Origin: Hyalangium versicolor
GTDB taxonomy: Bacteria; Myxococcota; Myxococcia; Myxococcales; Myxococcaceae
Assembly (NCBI RefSeq): GCF_020103695.1
Contig: NZ_JAHXBF010000007.1
Coordinates: 1 to 64,000, forward strand
Length of the DNA: 64,000 nt
Direction: 5' to 3'
Below, in pieces: positions 17,784-26,010 of the stretch. Numbering within the stretch: position 1 is the stretch's first letter; each line of letters opens with the position of its first letter. Position numbers and translations under genes: made by a program. The notes beneath the pieces were generated by a model. It made no database searches, was not told the DNA's origin, and worked only from the letters and a program-made list of their open reading frames with translations.

Positions 17784-19454
17784 CTACCCCACTCGCATGG
17801 GCGGGGAAGCGGAGCTGCTCTCGGGCCAGGGCTGCAGCTCGCAGAGCCGCTTCACCGAGAGCTTTCCCGCCTCGATCAGGCCGGTGCTCGCATCGTGGAT
17901 CCGATAGGCGAGCGTCGAGCGCCCGAAGGGTTGCGCCTCGATGAAGACGCAGCGCAGCTCCCCCGGCTCGAACCCGCATTGCGCTTGGACGGATCGCAGG
18001 AGCTGTTCGGAATGGAGGTGGCCGTCACCGAAGTTCCACCCCAGCACCAGTCCGGCAACCAGCTCTCCATCCACCCACTCATAGTCCTCCAAGCGTTCGA
18101 CGGCGCGCGGCACCAGTTCCTGGACCGCGCGCCCGTGCAGATGCATGAGGCGGAAGCTGATCACCTTGCCCACCATCCCGATCGCGGTCTTGCGGTCATA
18201 GAAGTGATCGAGCTGATCGAAAATCCATGGAGCCGTCTTCACGAGGTGCTGGTCGAGCTTGCGGTAGCTCTCGCCTCGGAACAGCCAGACGCTGCAGGCC
18301 CAGTTGCCGGCGTAGTACCGCATCGAGAGCAGGAACGAGACCAGGTGGGGCGCGAAGTTGCCCACCAACGGCACGACGACGAGCATCACGAACAGGAACA
18401 CGGCGATCGGCGGCGAGACCTCAGTGACGCTGACAGCCGCGTTGGTGCTGAACAGGAAGAACGCGCCATACACCACGGCAAAGTTCCACTCGATGGGCAC
18501 GCCCATGGGAACGTTGCTGGTGATGTAGACGTGGAGCATCAGCATCAGCACCAGCCCCACGGTCGTCACGGTTCCACCCGAGCCCGCGAGCAGGACGAGG
18601 GGCACGCTGAGCTCCAGGGCCGTGCCCATGTGGGCCATCACTTCCGCCACGCGCGACGGCCGCAGATCATCGGGATAGTGGCGATACATCCGGCGGCGGA
18701 GCCACTCGAAGCGCGTGAACGGGCTGTTGCTCGTCATCACGCACACCACGGAGGGGAAGTGATGGTTCAGCTTCGAAAAGCCCGCCCCGAACCACAGCGC
18801 GACCTGGACCGCCTTCGCGCCGGCAATCCAGTTGCCGGCGAAGGCGAAGCACACCACCGTGACCCAATAGTGCTCTCCGCGGGCGGCGAGGAAGATCGTC
18901 TTGTCCAGGACGCCAAGCAACGGCACGAGCACGGCGATGGGGAGCCATTGCTTGAAGCCCGGCGCCGGGTCCACGAGCGCCCAGCCCAGGCAGCCCAGCA
19001 GCGCGGCATAGAGCGCCACGTCCAGCACGGTCCTCCGCCTGCCCCCCACCACCGGCACGCCCTCGAGCAGCGGCATCTTCGTGGTGCCCGGCCGGAGGAA
19101 GTACAGGAACCCACCGACCGGAGGAAAGTAGCGGCCGGTGAGGGGGCCGCTTCCACAGCCGAGGCCGAGCACCTCGAAAGCCATGCTCCAGATGATCGCC
19201 TTCTGGAACGCGACCGGGTGCAGCCACCAGTCCATCGAGCCGAGCCCCCCCAGCCCCGGGGTGAACGAGCAGAACCCGATCCAGGCACCGATGTAGAGCA
19301 CGACCTTGAACGCGTAGAGCGCGAAGCCGGCGAACGGAGTTCCATAGCCCTGCATGGCCCACGCACGGCAGACCATCTGCGCCTTCTCTTGGAACGGCTT
19401 GGCCGCCCACTCGACGGGATCGTACGGAGTGGGTGCCGGGTCTAGGAGTCCCAT
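17784..19454 (-). CDS. DUF3556-family multi-pass membrane protein
   Basis: 556 aa from the ATG at 19454, which begins MGLLDPAPTPYDPVEW as in actinobacterial DUF3556 proteins; the frame extends upstream but that part is unlike the family. About eight to ten hydrophobic segments lie between residues 40 and 400, and conserved-looking blocks include FEVLGLGCGSGPLTGRYFPP and FGAGFSKLNHHFPSVVCVM. The C-terminal 150 residues are soluble. The family is known mainly from mycobacteria and relatives and has no established function; an inner-membrane role is inferred from the segments alone. It is divergent from the PKD/F5-8C gene, with 171 nt between. Confidence 0.75.
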   Translation of the reverse strand: MGLLDPAPTPYDPVEWAAKPFQEKAQMVCRAWAMQGYGTPFAGFALYAFKVVLYIGAWIGFCSFTPGLGGLGSMDWWLHPVAFQKAIIWSMAFEVLGLGCGSGPLTGRYFPPVGGFLYFLRPGTTKMPLLEGVPVVGGRRRTVLDVALYAALLGCLGWALVDPAPGFKQWLPIAVLVPLLGVLDKTIFLAARGEHYWVTVVCFAFAGNWIAGAKAVQVALWFGAGFSKLNHHFPSVVCVMTSNSPFTRFEWLRRRMYRHYPDDLRPSRVAEVMAHMGTALELSVPLVLLAGSGGTVTTVGLVLMLMLHVYITSNVPMGVPIEWNFAVVYGAFFLFSTNAAVSVTEVSPPIAVFLFVMLVVVPLVGNFAPHLVSFLLSMRYYAGNWACSVWLFRGESYRKLDQHLVKTAPWIFDQLDHFYDRKTAIGMVGKVISFRLMHLHGRAVQELVPRAVERLEDYEWVDGELVAGLVLGWNFGDGHLHSEQLLRSVQAQCGFEPGELRCVFIEAQPFGRSTLAYRIHDASTGLIEAGKLSVKRLCELQPWPESSSASPPMRVG

Positions 19455-19625
19455 GAGGCCATTCCAATCAACCCAGCCGCTCAGAGTCCACCGGCGTTGC
19501 GCCCAAGAACAACCAATTCCATGTAAAACATTCTTTCCAAGCTTAAACCGCCAAAACCTATTGCACTTCGATTCCGGGGCTCGCAATGTTGGCGCCCACG
19601 AAGCTCACTCCGAAGGGATCTCCCC

Positions 19626-21230
19626 ATGCCGAAGTCGAAGCAGCTCTCGTCCTGCCTCCGTCCCACTCTCCGAGCCTGGCCGACGCTCGCCGCCCTCGCG
19701 TTGGGCGCCATCGCGCCGGCGGCCCATGCCGATTCAGCGGTCTACGGCGGCGGCCCGTTCTATTCCGGCGGCACCGCGGTGATGGACGACCTGCGCAACT
19801 CGGGCTTCACCACCGTGATGCTGTGGAGCTTCCACATCGAGGACAACGGAGACCTCGTCTACAACGACATCCCCGTGGTCAAGAACGGCGCCTACATCGG
19901 CGATTCGGCATGGCCGACGCGGCTGGCCACCCTCAAGACCGCACCGACCTCGGTCAACCGCATCGAAGTGTCGATTGGCGCCTGGGGCGTCCCCGATTTC
20001 GAGCGCATGGCCCGGCTGGTCAACGGCACCGCCACCGGCTGCGGCAGCACCCTCGTCTGCGGCACCGGCAGCACCAGCATCCTGTACCGCAACTTCCAGG
20101 CACTGAAGACGGCCACTGGCGCCACCGCGGTCAACTTCGACGACGAGAGCGCCTACGATCTCACCAACACCACGCAGTTCGGGCAGATGCTGATCGGCCT
20201 GGGCTACAAGATCACCTTCGCGCCCTACACCAACCAGAGCTTCTGGAAGAGCCTCAAGGACAACCTCGGCAGCGCGGTCGACACCATCTACTTGCAGGTG
20301 TACGACGGCGGCGCCGGCAACAATCCGGCGAGCTGGAACACCGCAATGGGCATGACCGTCGACCCGGGCCTGTGGTCGCGCCACGGCAGCGGCTGCGCCA
20401 GCGGCGACAGTCCGGCCACGGTGCAGAGCAAGATGAGCTCCTGGAAGTCGTCGGCCGGCATCTCCGGCGGCTTCATGTGGCTGTATGACGATATCCAGGC
20501 GTGCGGGTCGCAGGGCACGGCCGCGCAGTACGCGGCGGCGATCAACACCGCGGTCAGCGGCAATACCCCGCCGGTGGCCAACTTCGGCGTCACCGTGAGC
20601 GGACTGCTCGCGACCTTCAGCGACTCCTCCACCGACAGCGACGGCACCATCGCCTCGCGCAGCTGGAATTTCGGTGACGGCAGCAGCTCGACCGCGACCA
20701 ACCCCAGCCATACCTACGCCAGCGCCGGCAACTACAACGTCGGCCTGACCGTGACCGACAACGGCGGAGCCAGCAACACCAAGACCGTGACCGTCTCGGT
20801 CGGCGCAGGCAACGTCAACCTGGCACTCAACAAGCCAGCGACCGGCTCCACCGCCTGCAACACCACCGAAACACCGGCCAAGGCGGTCAACGGCAGCGTC
20901 TCGGGCGGAACCACCGACAAGTTCTGCTCGTTGACCTCTGGGGCCTGGCTGCAGGTCGATCTCGGCTCCGCACAGACGGTCAGCAGCTTCGTGGTCAAGC
21001 ATGCCGGTGCAGGCGGTGAGTCGGCCACCTGGAACACCAAGGCCTTCACCATCCAGACCTCCAGCAACGGCACCACCTGGAGCACCCCGGTGACGGTGAC
21101 CAACAACACCGCCAACAGCTCGACCCACACGATCAGCGCTACCTCGGCGCGCTACATCAAGCTCAACGTGACCACCCCGACCCAGAACGGTGACCCGGCG
21201 ACGCGCATCTACGAATTCGAGGTGCGCTGA
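19626..21230 (+). CDS. Secreted protein with putative glycosidase-like barrel, PKD and F5/8C (CBM32) domains
   Basis: 534 aa with a signal peptide ending about AAHA (residue 36). Residues about 37-310 look like a TIM-barrel; the block AVNFDDESAYDL recalls the acidic motif at the end of strand 4 in GH18-like barrels, and FMWLYDDIQACG sits where the last strand would be. Residues about 315-400 are a PKD domain (FSDSSTDSDGTIASRSWNFGDG). Residues about 405-534 are an F5/8-type C / CBM32 domain (ALNKPATGS, WLQVDLGSAQTV, RYIKLNV). A secreted glycan-active enzyme is plausible, but catalysis is not proven. Codon use (more GGC/ACC, fewer CTC/TCC runs) seems to differ from neighbours and recalls Lysobacter/Xanthomonas-type sequences, so transfer is possible. 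Confidence 0.7.
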   Translation: MPKSKQLSSCLRPTLRAWPTLAALALGAIAPAAHADSAVYGGGPFYSGGTAVMDDLRNSGFTTVMLWSFHIEDNGDLVYNDIPVVKNGAYIGDSAWPTRLATLKTAPTSVNRIEVSIGAWGVPDFERMARLVNGTATGCGSTLVCGTGSTSILYRNFQALKTATGATAVNFDDESAYDLTNTTQFGQMLIGLGYKITFAPYTNQSFWKSLKDNLGSAVDTIYLQVYDGGAGNNPASWNTAMGMTVDPGLWSRHGSGCASGDSPATVQSKMSSWKSSAGISGGFMWLYDDIQACGSQGTAAQYAAAINTAVSGNTPPVANFGVTVSGLLATFSDSSTDSDGTIASRSWNFGDGSSSTATNPSHTYASAGNYNVGLTVTDNGGASNTKTVTVSVGAGNVNLALNKPATGSTACNTTETPAKAVNGSVSGGTTDKFCSLTSGAWLQVDLGSAQTVSSFVVKHAGAGGESATWNTKAFTIQTSSNGTTWSTPVTVTNNTANSSTHTISATSARYIKLNVTTPTQNGDPATRIYEFEVR

Positions 21231-21292
21231 CCGAGCCCGATCAGCGGCTCACCCGGCGGAGCCCCGCACCCACTGACGGGTATTGGCCATTA

Positions 21293-22225
21293 TCAGGCGC
21301 GGCCGAGGAGCTCTCCTTCTCGCAATTCCTTCTGGAGTGCCGCGGCGATGAAGTCGACGAAGCTCTTGATCCGCAACGGCATGTCCCGCTGCGGGGGTAG
21401 CACGATCTGGATCGGGAAGAACCGCGACGTCCAGCCACGAAACACGTGAACCAGCGAGCCGCTCTGGAGTTCCTCCTTCATGAGGAACTCCGGCAGCCAT
21501 GCGAGCCCCATGCCCTCCATGGCCATGGACTTCAGGATCAGCAGGTCATTGCTCAGGAAGAGGCTGTCCACCTGGATCTGGCACTCATCGCCGCCCTTGC
21601 TCAGTAACAGCCTCTGCTGAAAGGACCCGAAGCCGGAGAAGCCGAGGAAGGGAAACCCGAGGAGGTCGACCGGTTCCTTGGGCAGCCCCCCGTTCTCGCG
21701 AAGAAAACCCGGGCTCGCGGCAAGGAGCAGGCACGTCTCTCCCAGCTTCCTTTGAAGGATGGAGCTGTCCTTGAGCCGGCCCACGCGCAGGGCGAGATCG
21801 AACGAACCGCCGATCAGATCGACAGGGTCGTTCGAGAGGTGAAGCTCGACCTGCACCCCCGGATGCAATCTCAGGAAGTCCCGGCAGATGCGGCTCATGA
21901 GGAACTGTCCAATGTCCTCGTCCACGCTGAGCCGGATGGGCCCTGAGACTTCATGGGTCTTCTCCGTGAGCTCGCTGATGACCTCTCGCACCTGCGCCAG
22001 CAGCCCCCGCATCCGCACATAGAAGATCTGGCCTGCTTCCGTCAGCCGGAAGTGACGCGACGAGCGGTGGATGAGCTGCACGCCCAGCTCGGTCTCCAGC
22101 GCCGAGATGTTTCGGCTGACACGCGACTTCGGCTGTCTCAGTTTCGATGCGGCCTTGGTGAAGCTGCCACTGGATGCGACTTCTCTGAAGATCTCGATGC
22201 GGTTGAGGTCGATGTCGCGAGACAA
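21293..22225 (-). CDS. LysR-family regulator of the adjacent biosynthetic cluster
   Basis: 310 aa from a TTG at 22225 with GGAGAA upstream; no ATG or GTG gives a normal LysR N-terminus, and starts further upstream enter the divergent promoter and gene. Residues about 5-65 are the winged helix (NRIEIFREVASSGSFTKAAS, RLTEAGQIFY), and about 90-300 the periplasmic-binding-like effector domain. It is divergent from the aspartokinase gene by 133 nt, and a T-N11-A palindrome lies 18-30 nt upstream of its start, the classic LysR arrangement. It probably autoregulates and activates the nine-gene cluster in response to an intermediate or product. Confidence 0.85.
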   Translation of the reverse strand: MSRDIDLNRIEIFREVASSGSFTKAASKLRQPKSRVSRNISALETELGVQLIHRSSRHFRLTEAGQIFYVRMRGLLAQVREVISELTEKTHEVSGPIRLSVDEDIGQFLMSRICRDFLRLHPGVQVELHLSNDPVDLIGGSFDLALRVGRLKDSSILQRKLGETCLLLAASPGFLRENGGLPKEPVDLLGFPFLGFSGFGSFQQRLLLSKGGDECQIQVDSLFLSNDLLILKSMAMEGMGLAWLPEFLMKEELQSGSLVHVFRGWTSRFFPIQIVLPPQRDMPLRIKSFVDFIAAALQKELREGELLGRA

Positions 22226-22240
22226 GGGTTCTCCGTCGTT

Positions 22241-22273
22241 GTTCCAGCATGTGGAACCTTGGGTTGCGGTTCC
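22241..22273. promoter_or_regulatory. LysR T-N11-A operator and overlapping palindrome
   Basis: GTTCC-N7-GGAAC (22241-22257) contains the LysR core T-N11-A (22243 to 22255). It overlaps a second inverted repeat, GGAACC-N9-GGTTCC (22253-22273), so the middle half-site is shared. The array lies close upstream of the LysR start and about 85-118 nt upstream of the aspartokinase start, fitting a recognition site plus an adjacent activation site. Confidence 0.65.
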
Positions 22274-22358
22274 GATCCCTCCCTCTGGGTCAGTCTTCGT
22301 GGGAATTGTCCTCTCACGACTTCCGCGCATGTCGCGGTGTCCGCGAGAAGGAGAAGTG

Positions 22359-23171
22359 ATGCCCACATCCACCAGCCTGGGTGGCGTGAAACGCCGACAA
22401 GTCATGAAGTTTGGAGGCGCCGCGCTTGCGACCGCCGCGCACATCCGCCGCGCAGCCGCTCGCCTGGGAGCCGAGTTCTCAAGAGGCCATCAAGTCATCG
22501 CCGTGGTGAGCGCCATGGGCGACGAGACAGATCGCCTGGCCGCGCTCGCGGCTCAGCTCTCCTCCGAGCCAGCGCACGCCGAGATCGACGCGGTGCTCGC
22601 GGCGGGCGAGCAGGTCTCAGCGGGGCTGATGGCGCTGGCGCTCCAGCAACAGGGCATCCGGGCCCGGTCCTTCCTGGCCAGCCAGATCCGCATCCGCACC
22701 GATGGATGCTTCGGCAACGCGGGCATCGTCGAGATCGAAACGGCGCGGCTGGAGGCCTCGCTCTCCCGAGGAGAACTGCCGGTCATCGCGGGCTTCCAGG
22801 GCATTGACGCGGAGGAACGCTTCGTCACGCTCGGGCGCGGCGGCTCGGACATGACGGCCGTGGCGCTCGCCGTCAGCCTCCGCGCCGACGCCTGTGAGCT
22901 CTTCAAGGACGTTGACGGGGTCTTCTCCGAGGATCCCCGCCGCAATCCCCACGCACGGAAGCTGGAGCGCATCTCCTACGCGCAGATGGACACCCTGGTG
23001 CGAGCCGGGGCCCAGGTTCTCCAGCGCTCCGCCGTGCAGCTCGCGTCCTGTCACGGTGTCCGCCTTCACGTGCGCTCCGCCTTCCATGAAGCGAGCGGCA
23101 CCTGGGTCGGCCACGACGAAGCCGAGATTCCCCTGAACTCCCCTCATCACCTCCAGAAGGTTGTCGCATGA
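22359..23171 (+). CDS. Cluster-dedicated aspartokinase (catalytic domain only)
   Basis: 270 aa from the ATG at 22359 behind a strong GAGAAGGAGA site. It has the amino-acid-kinase motifs MKFGGAAL, GRGGSDMTAVALA and KDVDGVFSEDPR, which match aspartate kinases. It is much shorter than LysC-type enzymes (about 400 aa or more), because the C-terminal ACT regulatory domains are absent. Loss of ACT domains should make it insensitive to lysine and threonine. Its reaction, aspartate to aspartyl-phosphate, would feed aspartate semialdehyde to the GriI-like aldolase two genes down; no semialdehyde dehydrogenase is present here, so the housekeeping enzyme is presumably used. It overlaps the next gene by 4 nt. 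Confidence 0.87.
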   Translation: MPTSTSLGGVKRRQVMKFGGAALATAAHIRRAAARLGAEFSRGHQVIAVVSAMGDETDRLAALAAQLSSEPAHAEIDAVLAAGEQVSAGLMALALQQQGIRARSFLASQIRIRTDGCFGNAGIVEIETARLEASLSRGELPVIAGFQGIDAEERFVTLGRGGSDMTAVALAVSLRADACELFKDVDGVFSEDPRRNPHARKLERISYAQMDTLVRAGAQVLQRSAVQLASCHGVRLHVRSAFHEASGTWVGHDEAEIPLNSPHHLQKVVA

Positions 23172-24442
23172 CACACGAACTGACGAATGGATACTCCCGT
23201 ACCCGCCCAGAGGACCTCGCCGTACTCCGCAAGCCCATCCGCCTCGAGGCGATGACCGGAAACGCGAAGGCTGGGAAGCAGAGCCAGACCCAGATCTGGT
23301 TCGACACGAAGAACTTCTCGGAGCCTCAGGACCATCAGGGACTGATCCTGCGCCTGGGGCGTTTCCACTACACGGGCGTCCTGTTGCATCCACGGAACCT
23401 CGAGGCCCTGCTGCCGGCGATTCCCGGAGGGCTGAAGGCCGCCATTCGCCTGGAGTCTCTGGGGGAATTGGAAGCGCTGCTCTCGGCGGGCACGCACCAG
23501 GAGATCCTCCAGCGAGTCCAATCCCCGCTGATCGCGGTGTCGTCGAATCAGGACCTCCTGGCCCGCGCGAGCGAGGCGGGCCTGTCCACCTGCCTCTACC
23601 AGTATGTCGACGACGGCGAGTCCTTGCACCGGTCCATCCAGCAGGGCTTCCGCCATCCGTTCCTGATGATCTGCTTCCGCGACCCGACGAACATTCCGCT
23701 GGAGTTGGTGATCGCCTCCCTGCAATCCACCGGCACCACCCTCATCAAGGAGATCGCGAACCCCACGGATGTCGACGACGCCATCGTCACCCTGGGTGTC
23801 ATGGAGGTGGGAGCGGATGGCGTGATGTTCTCGCCCGTCGAGCATGAGCAGTTGGAAGCCTTCGCGCGCAGGCTCGCCGAGCGGGGCCAGGAGCGCGTCG
23901 CGCTCGAGCCGGCCACCGTCACGAAGTCCGAGCCGATCGGCATGGGCTTCCGGAGCTGCATCGACCTGGCGACGCTGTTCGAGCCGACCGAGGGGATGAT
24001 CGTCGGCTCCACCTCGCAGGGCGGGGTGCTGTGCTGCCCGGAGGTGTTCTTCCTGCCGTACATGGAGACGCGTCCGTTCCGCGTCAACGCGGGCGGTGTG
24101 CACAGCTACGTCTACAACGCCGCGAACAGGACCCATTACATGAGCGAACTCAACGCGGGTTCGGCGGTGATGGTGGTGAGCTCTGACGGGAGCACCCGGC
24201 AGGCGCCTGTGGGCCGGATGAAGACCGAGATGCGGCCGCTGCGGCTCATCGAGGCCCGCTTCGCCTCGGGAGAGACGATCAACGTGATCCTCCAGGATGA
24301 CTGGCACGTGCGTGTCTTCTCGCCCGAGGCAAAGCCTCTCAACATCACCGAGCTGCGACCGGGCGATCAGATCCTGGCTCACAAGGCGGCGCCGGGCCGC
24401 CACGTCGGAATCAAGATCGACGAGAACATCAAGGAAAATTGA
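23168..24442 (+). CDS. 3-dehydroquinate synthase II family, GriH-like 3-amino-4-hydroxybenzoate synthase
   Basis: 424 aa, starting in an ATGA overlap with the aspartokinase gene. The sequence matches archaeal-type DHQ synthase II (MJ1249) and its secondary-metabolism relative GriH over the full length, for example TTLIKEIANPTDV, MGFRSCIDLATLFEPTEGM and FRVNAGGVHSYV. In the grixazone pathway GriH converts the C7 amino-sugar-like phosphate made by GriI into 3-amino-4-hydroxybenzoic acid. The order next to a GriI-like aldolase and an aspartokinase supports this over a shikimate role, because bacteria normally use the unrelated AroB. The archaeal-like 2-amino-3,7-dideoxy-hept-6-ulosonate route is the alternative. 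Confidence 0.87.
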   Translation: MTHELTNGYSRTRPEDLAVLRKPIRLEAMTGNAKAGKQSQTQIWFDTKNFSEPQDHQGLILRLGRFHYTGVLLHPRNLEALLPAIPGGLKAAIRLESLGELEALLSAGTHQEILQRVQSPLIAVSSNQDLLARASEAGLSTCLYQYVDDGESLHRSIQQGFRHPFLMICFRDPTNIPLELVIASLQSTGTTLIKEIANPTDVDDAIVTLGVMEVGADGVMFSPVEHEQLEAFARRLAERGQERVALEPATVTKSEPIGMGFRSCIDLATLFEPTEGMIVGSTSQGGVLCCPEVFFLPYMETRPFRVNAGGVHSYVYNAANRTHYMSELNAGSAVMVVSSDGSTRQAPVGRMKTEMRPLRLIEARFASGETINVILQDDWHVRVFSPEAKPLNITELRPGDQILAHKAAPGRHVGIKIDENIKEN

Positions 24443-24455
24443 AAAAGGTCCCGAG

Positions 24456-25259
24456 ATGAACACGGCGAAGAAGGTACGGCTCGGGAAGATCCTGGGCGCG
24501 AGCAGCCAACGGGCAGTCATCGTCCCCATCGATCATGGGCTCACCATGGGGCCCCTGGCGGGAATCGAGTCAACGGCCCGCATCGCACGCTGGATCGGCC
24601 ACCCCGGCATCGATGCAGTCATCGCGCACAAGGGAATCCTCTCACGTCTGGCGGACCAGGGTGCCCTGGATCGCAAGGGTGTCATCCTTCACCTGAACGG
24701 GATGAGCAACCTCTCCGACTCGGTCGATGACAAGGAATGGCTGACGAGCATCGAGACGGCCCTGCAGCTCGGGGCGGATGCGGTGTCTCTCCAGGTCAAC
24801 TTCAACGGCCGGAATGACCGGGCGAACTGGAAGATGCTGGGGCAGGCGGTGGATGAAGCGGCTCGCTACGGACTGCCCGTTCTCACCATGCTCTACGACA
24901 AGGTGAGCGAGGAGACGCAGCGACTGCGCCGGATCAAGCAGCTGATGCGCACCGCCGTGGAACTGGGCACCGATGCACTCAAGATTGGCATGAGTGAGCG
25001 GCCGGAGCTGCTCCGCGAAGCGCTCGAGGACGTGCAGAGCGACGCCCTGGTCTTCGTCGCCGGGGGCGAGCTGACAGGCGACGAGCCCCTGCTGGAGCAC
25101 GTCTCGAATGCGCTCCGGGCGGGAGCGCGAGGCGTCTGCATTGGACGCAACATCTTCGTGAAGAAGAGTCCGGCGCTGTTCTTGGAGCGCCTCTCGGGGC
25201 TCGTGCACGGCGAGCCTGCACGCAGTGAACGGGAGATGGCCCTTGCCAGCGTTCGTTGA
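24456..25259 (+). CDS. GriI-like class I aldolase (ADH synthase / DeoC-LacD-type family)
   Basis: 267 aa from the ATG at 24456. It aligns by motif with the MJ0400/GriI aldolases: VPIDHGLTMGP (Asp26, His27), MLYDKV (Tyr147) and ALKIGMS, whose Lys176 is the expected Schiff-base lysine. In GriI the reaction joins aspartate semialdehyde with a dihydroxyacetone-phosphate unit to give a 2-amino-4,5-dihydroxy-6-oxoheptanoate 7-phosphate. The gene lies 13 nt after the GriH-like gene and overlaps the next one, so the pair should be made together. Confidence 0.87.
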   Translation: MNTAKKVRLGKILGASSQRAVIVPIDHGLTMGPLAGIESTARIARWIGHPGIDAVIAHKGILSRLADQGALDRKGVILHLNGMSNLSDSVDDKEWLTSIETALQLGADAVSLQVNFNGRNDRANWKMLGQAVDEAARYGLPVLTMLYDKVSEETQRLRRIKQLMRTAVELGTDALKIGMSERPELLREALEDVQSDALVFVAGGELTGDEPLLEHVSNALRAGARGVCIGRNIFVKKSPALFLERLSGLVHGEPARSEREMALASVR

Positions 25260-26010
25260 CAGCCACGCCCACCTGTTGGCGACGCAGGAAGCCTTCGAGC
25301 GGCTCCTTGCCACGATGGACCGGCTCAAGGTTGAGCGCTGCGTCGTCGTGGGAGGAGGGTTGCTGACGCCCCGGCAGCTCTCCCGGCAGATCCTGCGACA
25401 GCCCGCGCAAGCAGAGACGCAGGGATTGACGTGTGACAACCGCTCGATCCTCTCGCTCTGCGAGCACTCCGGGGGCCGGCTCGTGCCTTTCTACTTCGCC
25501 AATCCCTGGCAGGACGTGAAGGAGTACCGAGAGCTTGGTCCGCGCTTCGCGGGGCTGAAGCTGGGGCCCGCGGTTCACGGGGTGCCGCTCGATTCCCCAA
25601 GGACCTCGGCCTACCTGGATGTGGCTCACGAGCTCGGGCACCCCGTCTATCTGCATTGCCTGGACCGCGACGGATTCCGTGTCACGGATCTGGTGCGCCT
25701 GGCGGAGCGGTACACCGGGCTCCGGCTGATCCTCGGCCATGGAGGAATCGGCGAACTCGACTACGACGGCGTCGACGCGATCGCCGGGTGTCCGAACCTC
25801 TATTTCGAGACCTCGGGGGCCTTCAAGCACGTGATCCAGTACGCGGCCGAAGTGCTCGGTGCCTCTCGGGTCCTGTATGGATCCGAGTACCCGCTGCAGA
25901 GCGCGACAGCGGAGCTCTGCAAGGTCCAGGAGCTCGCCCTGAGCGATGCGGAGCTGGAGGCCATCACGGGCGGCAACATCCGGCGTCTCCTCGCGAGAGC
26001 CAGCTCATGA
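25225..26010 (+). CDS. Amidohydrolase-2 (ACMSD-like) family enzyme
   Basis: 261 aa from the GTG at 25225; a TTG at 25243 behind GGGAGA is equally plausible and would begin directly before the catalytic motif. Metal-binding motifs are Asp12-Ser-His14-Ala-His16, His144 (YLHC) and His172 (LGHGG). The final ligand position, normally Asp in GSDYP, is Glu221 in YGSEYP. Members of this superfamily close the oxazole ring in benzoxazole pathways (for example nataxazole, A33853, closoxazole) and others are decarboxylases. Next to 3,4-AHBA genes and ligases, ring closure on an aminohydroxybenzoate derivative or decarboxylation of it are the leading roles. The gene overlaps both neighbours. Confidence 0.78.
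   Translation: MNGRWPLPAFVDSHAHLLATQEAFERLLATMDRLKVERCVVVGGGLLTPRQLSRQILRQPAQAETQGLTCDNRSILSLCEHSGGRLVPFYFANPWQDVKEYRELGPRFAGLKLGPAVHGVPLDSPRTSAYLDVAHELGHPVYLHCLDRDGFRVTDLVRLAERYTGLRLILGHGGIGELDYDGVDAIAGCPNLYFETSGAFKHVIQYAAEVLGASRVLYGSEYPLQSATAELCKVQELALSDAELEAITGGNIRRLLARASS

Noticed and set aside
17895..19445. 516-aa open frame antisense to the DUF3556 gene
   Set aside because: His/Gln/Arg-rich sequence typical of the antisense of membrane proteins; no domain.
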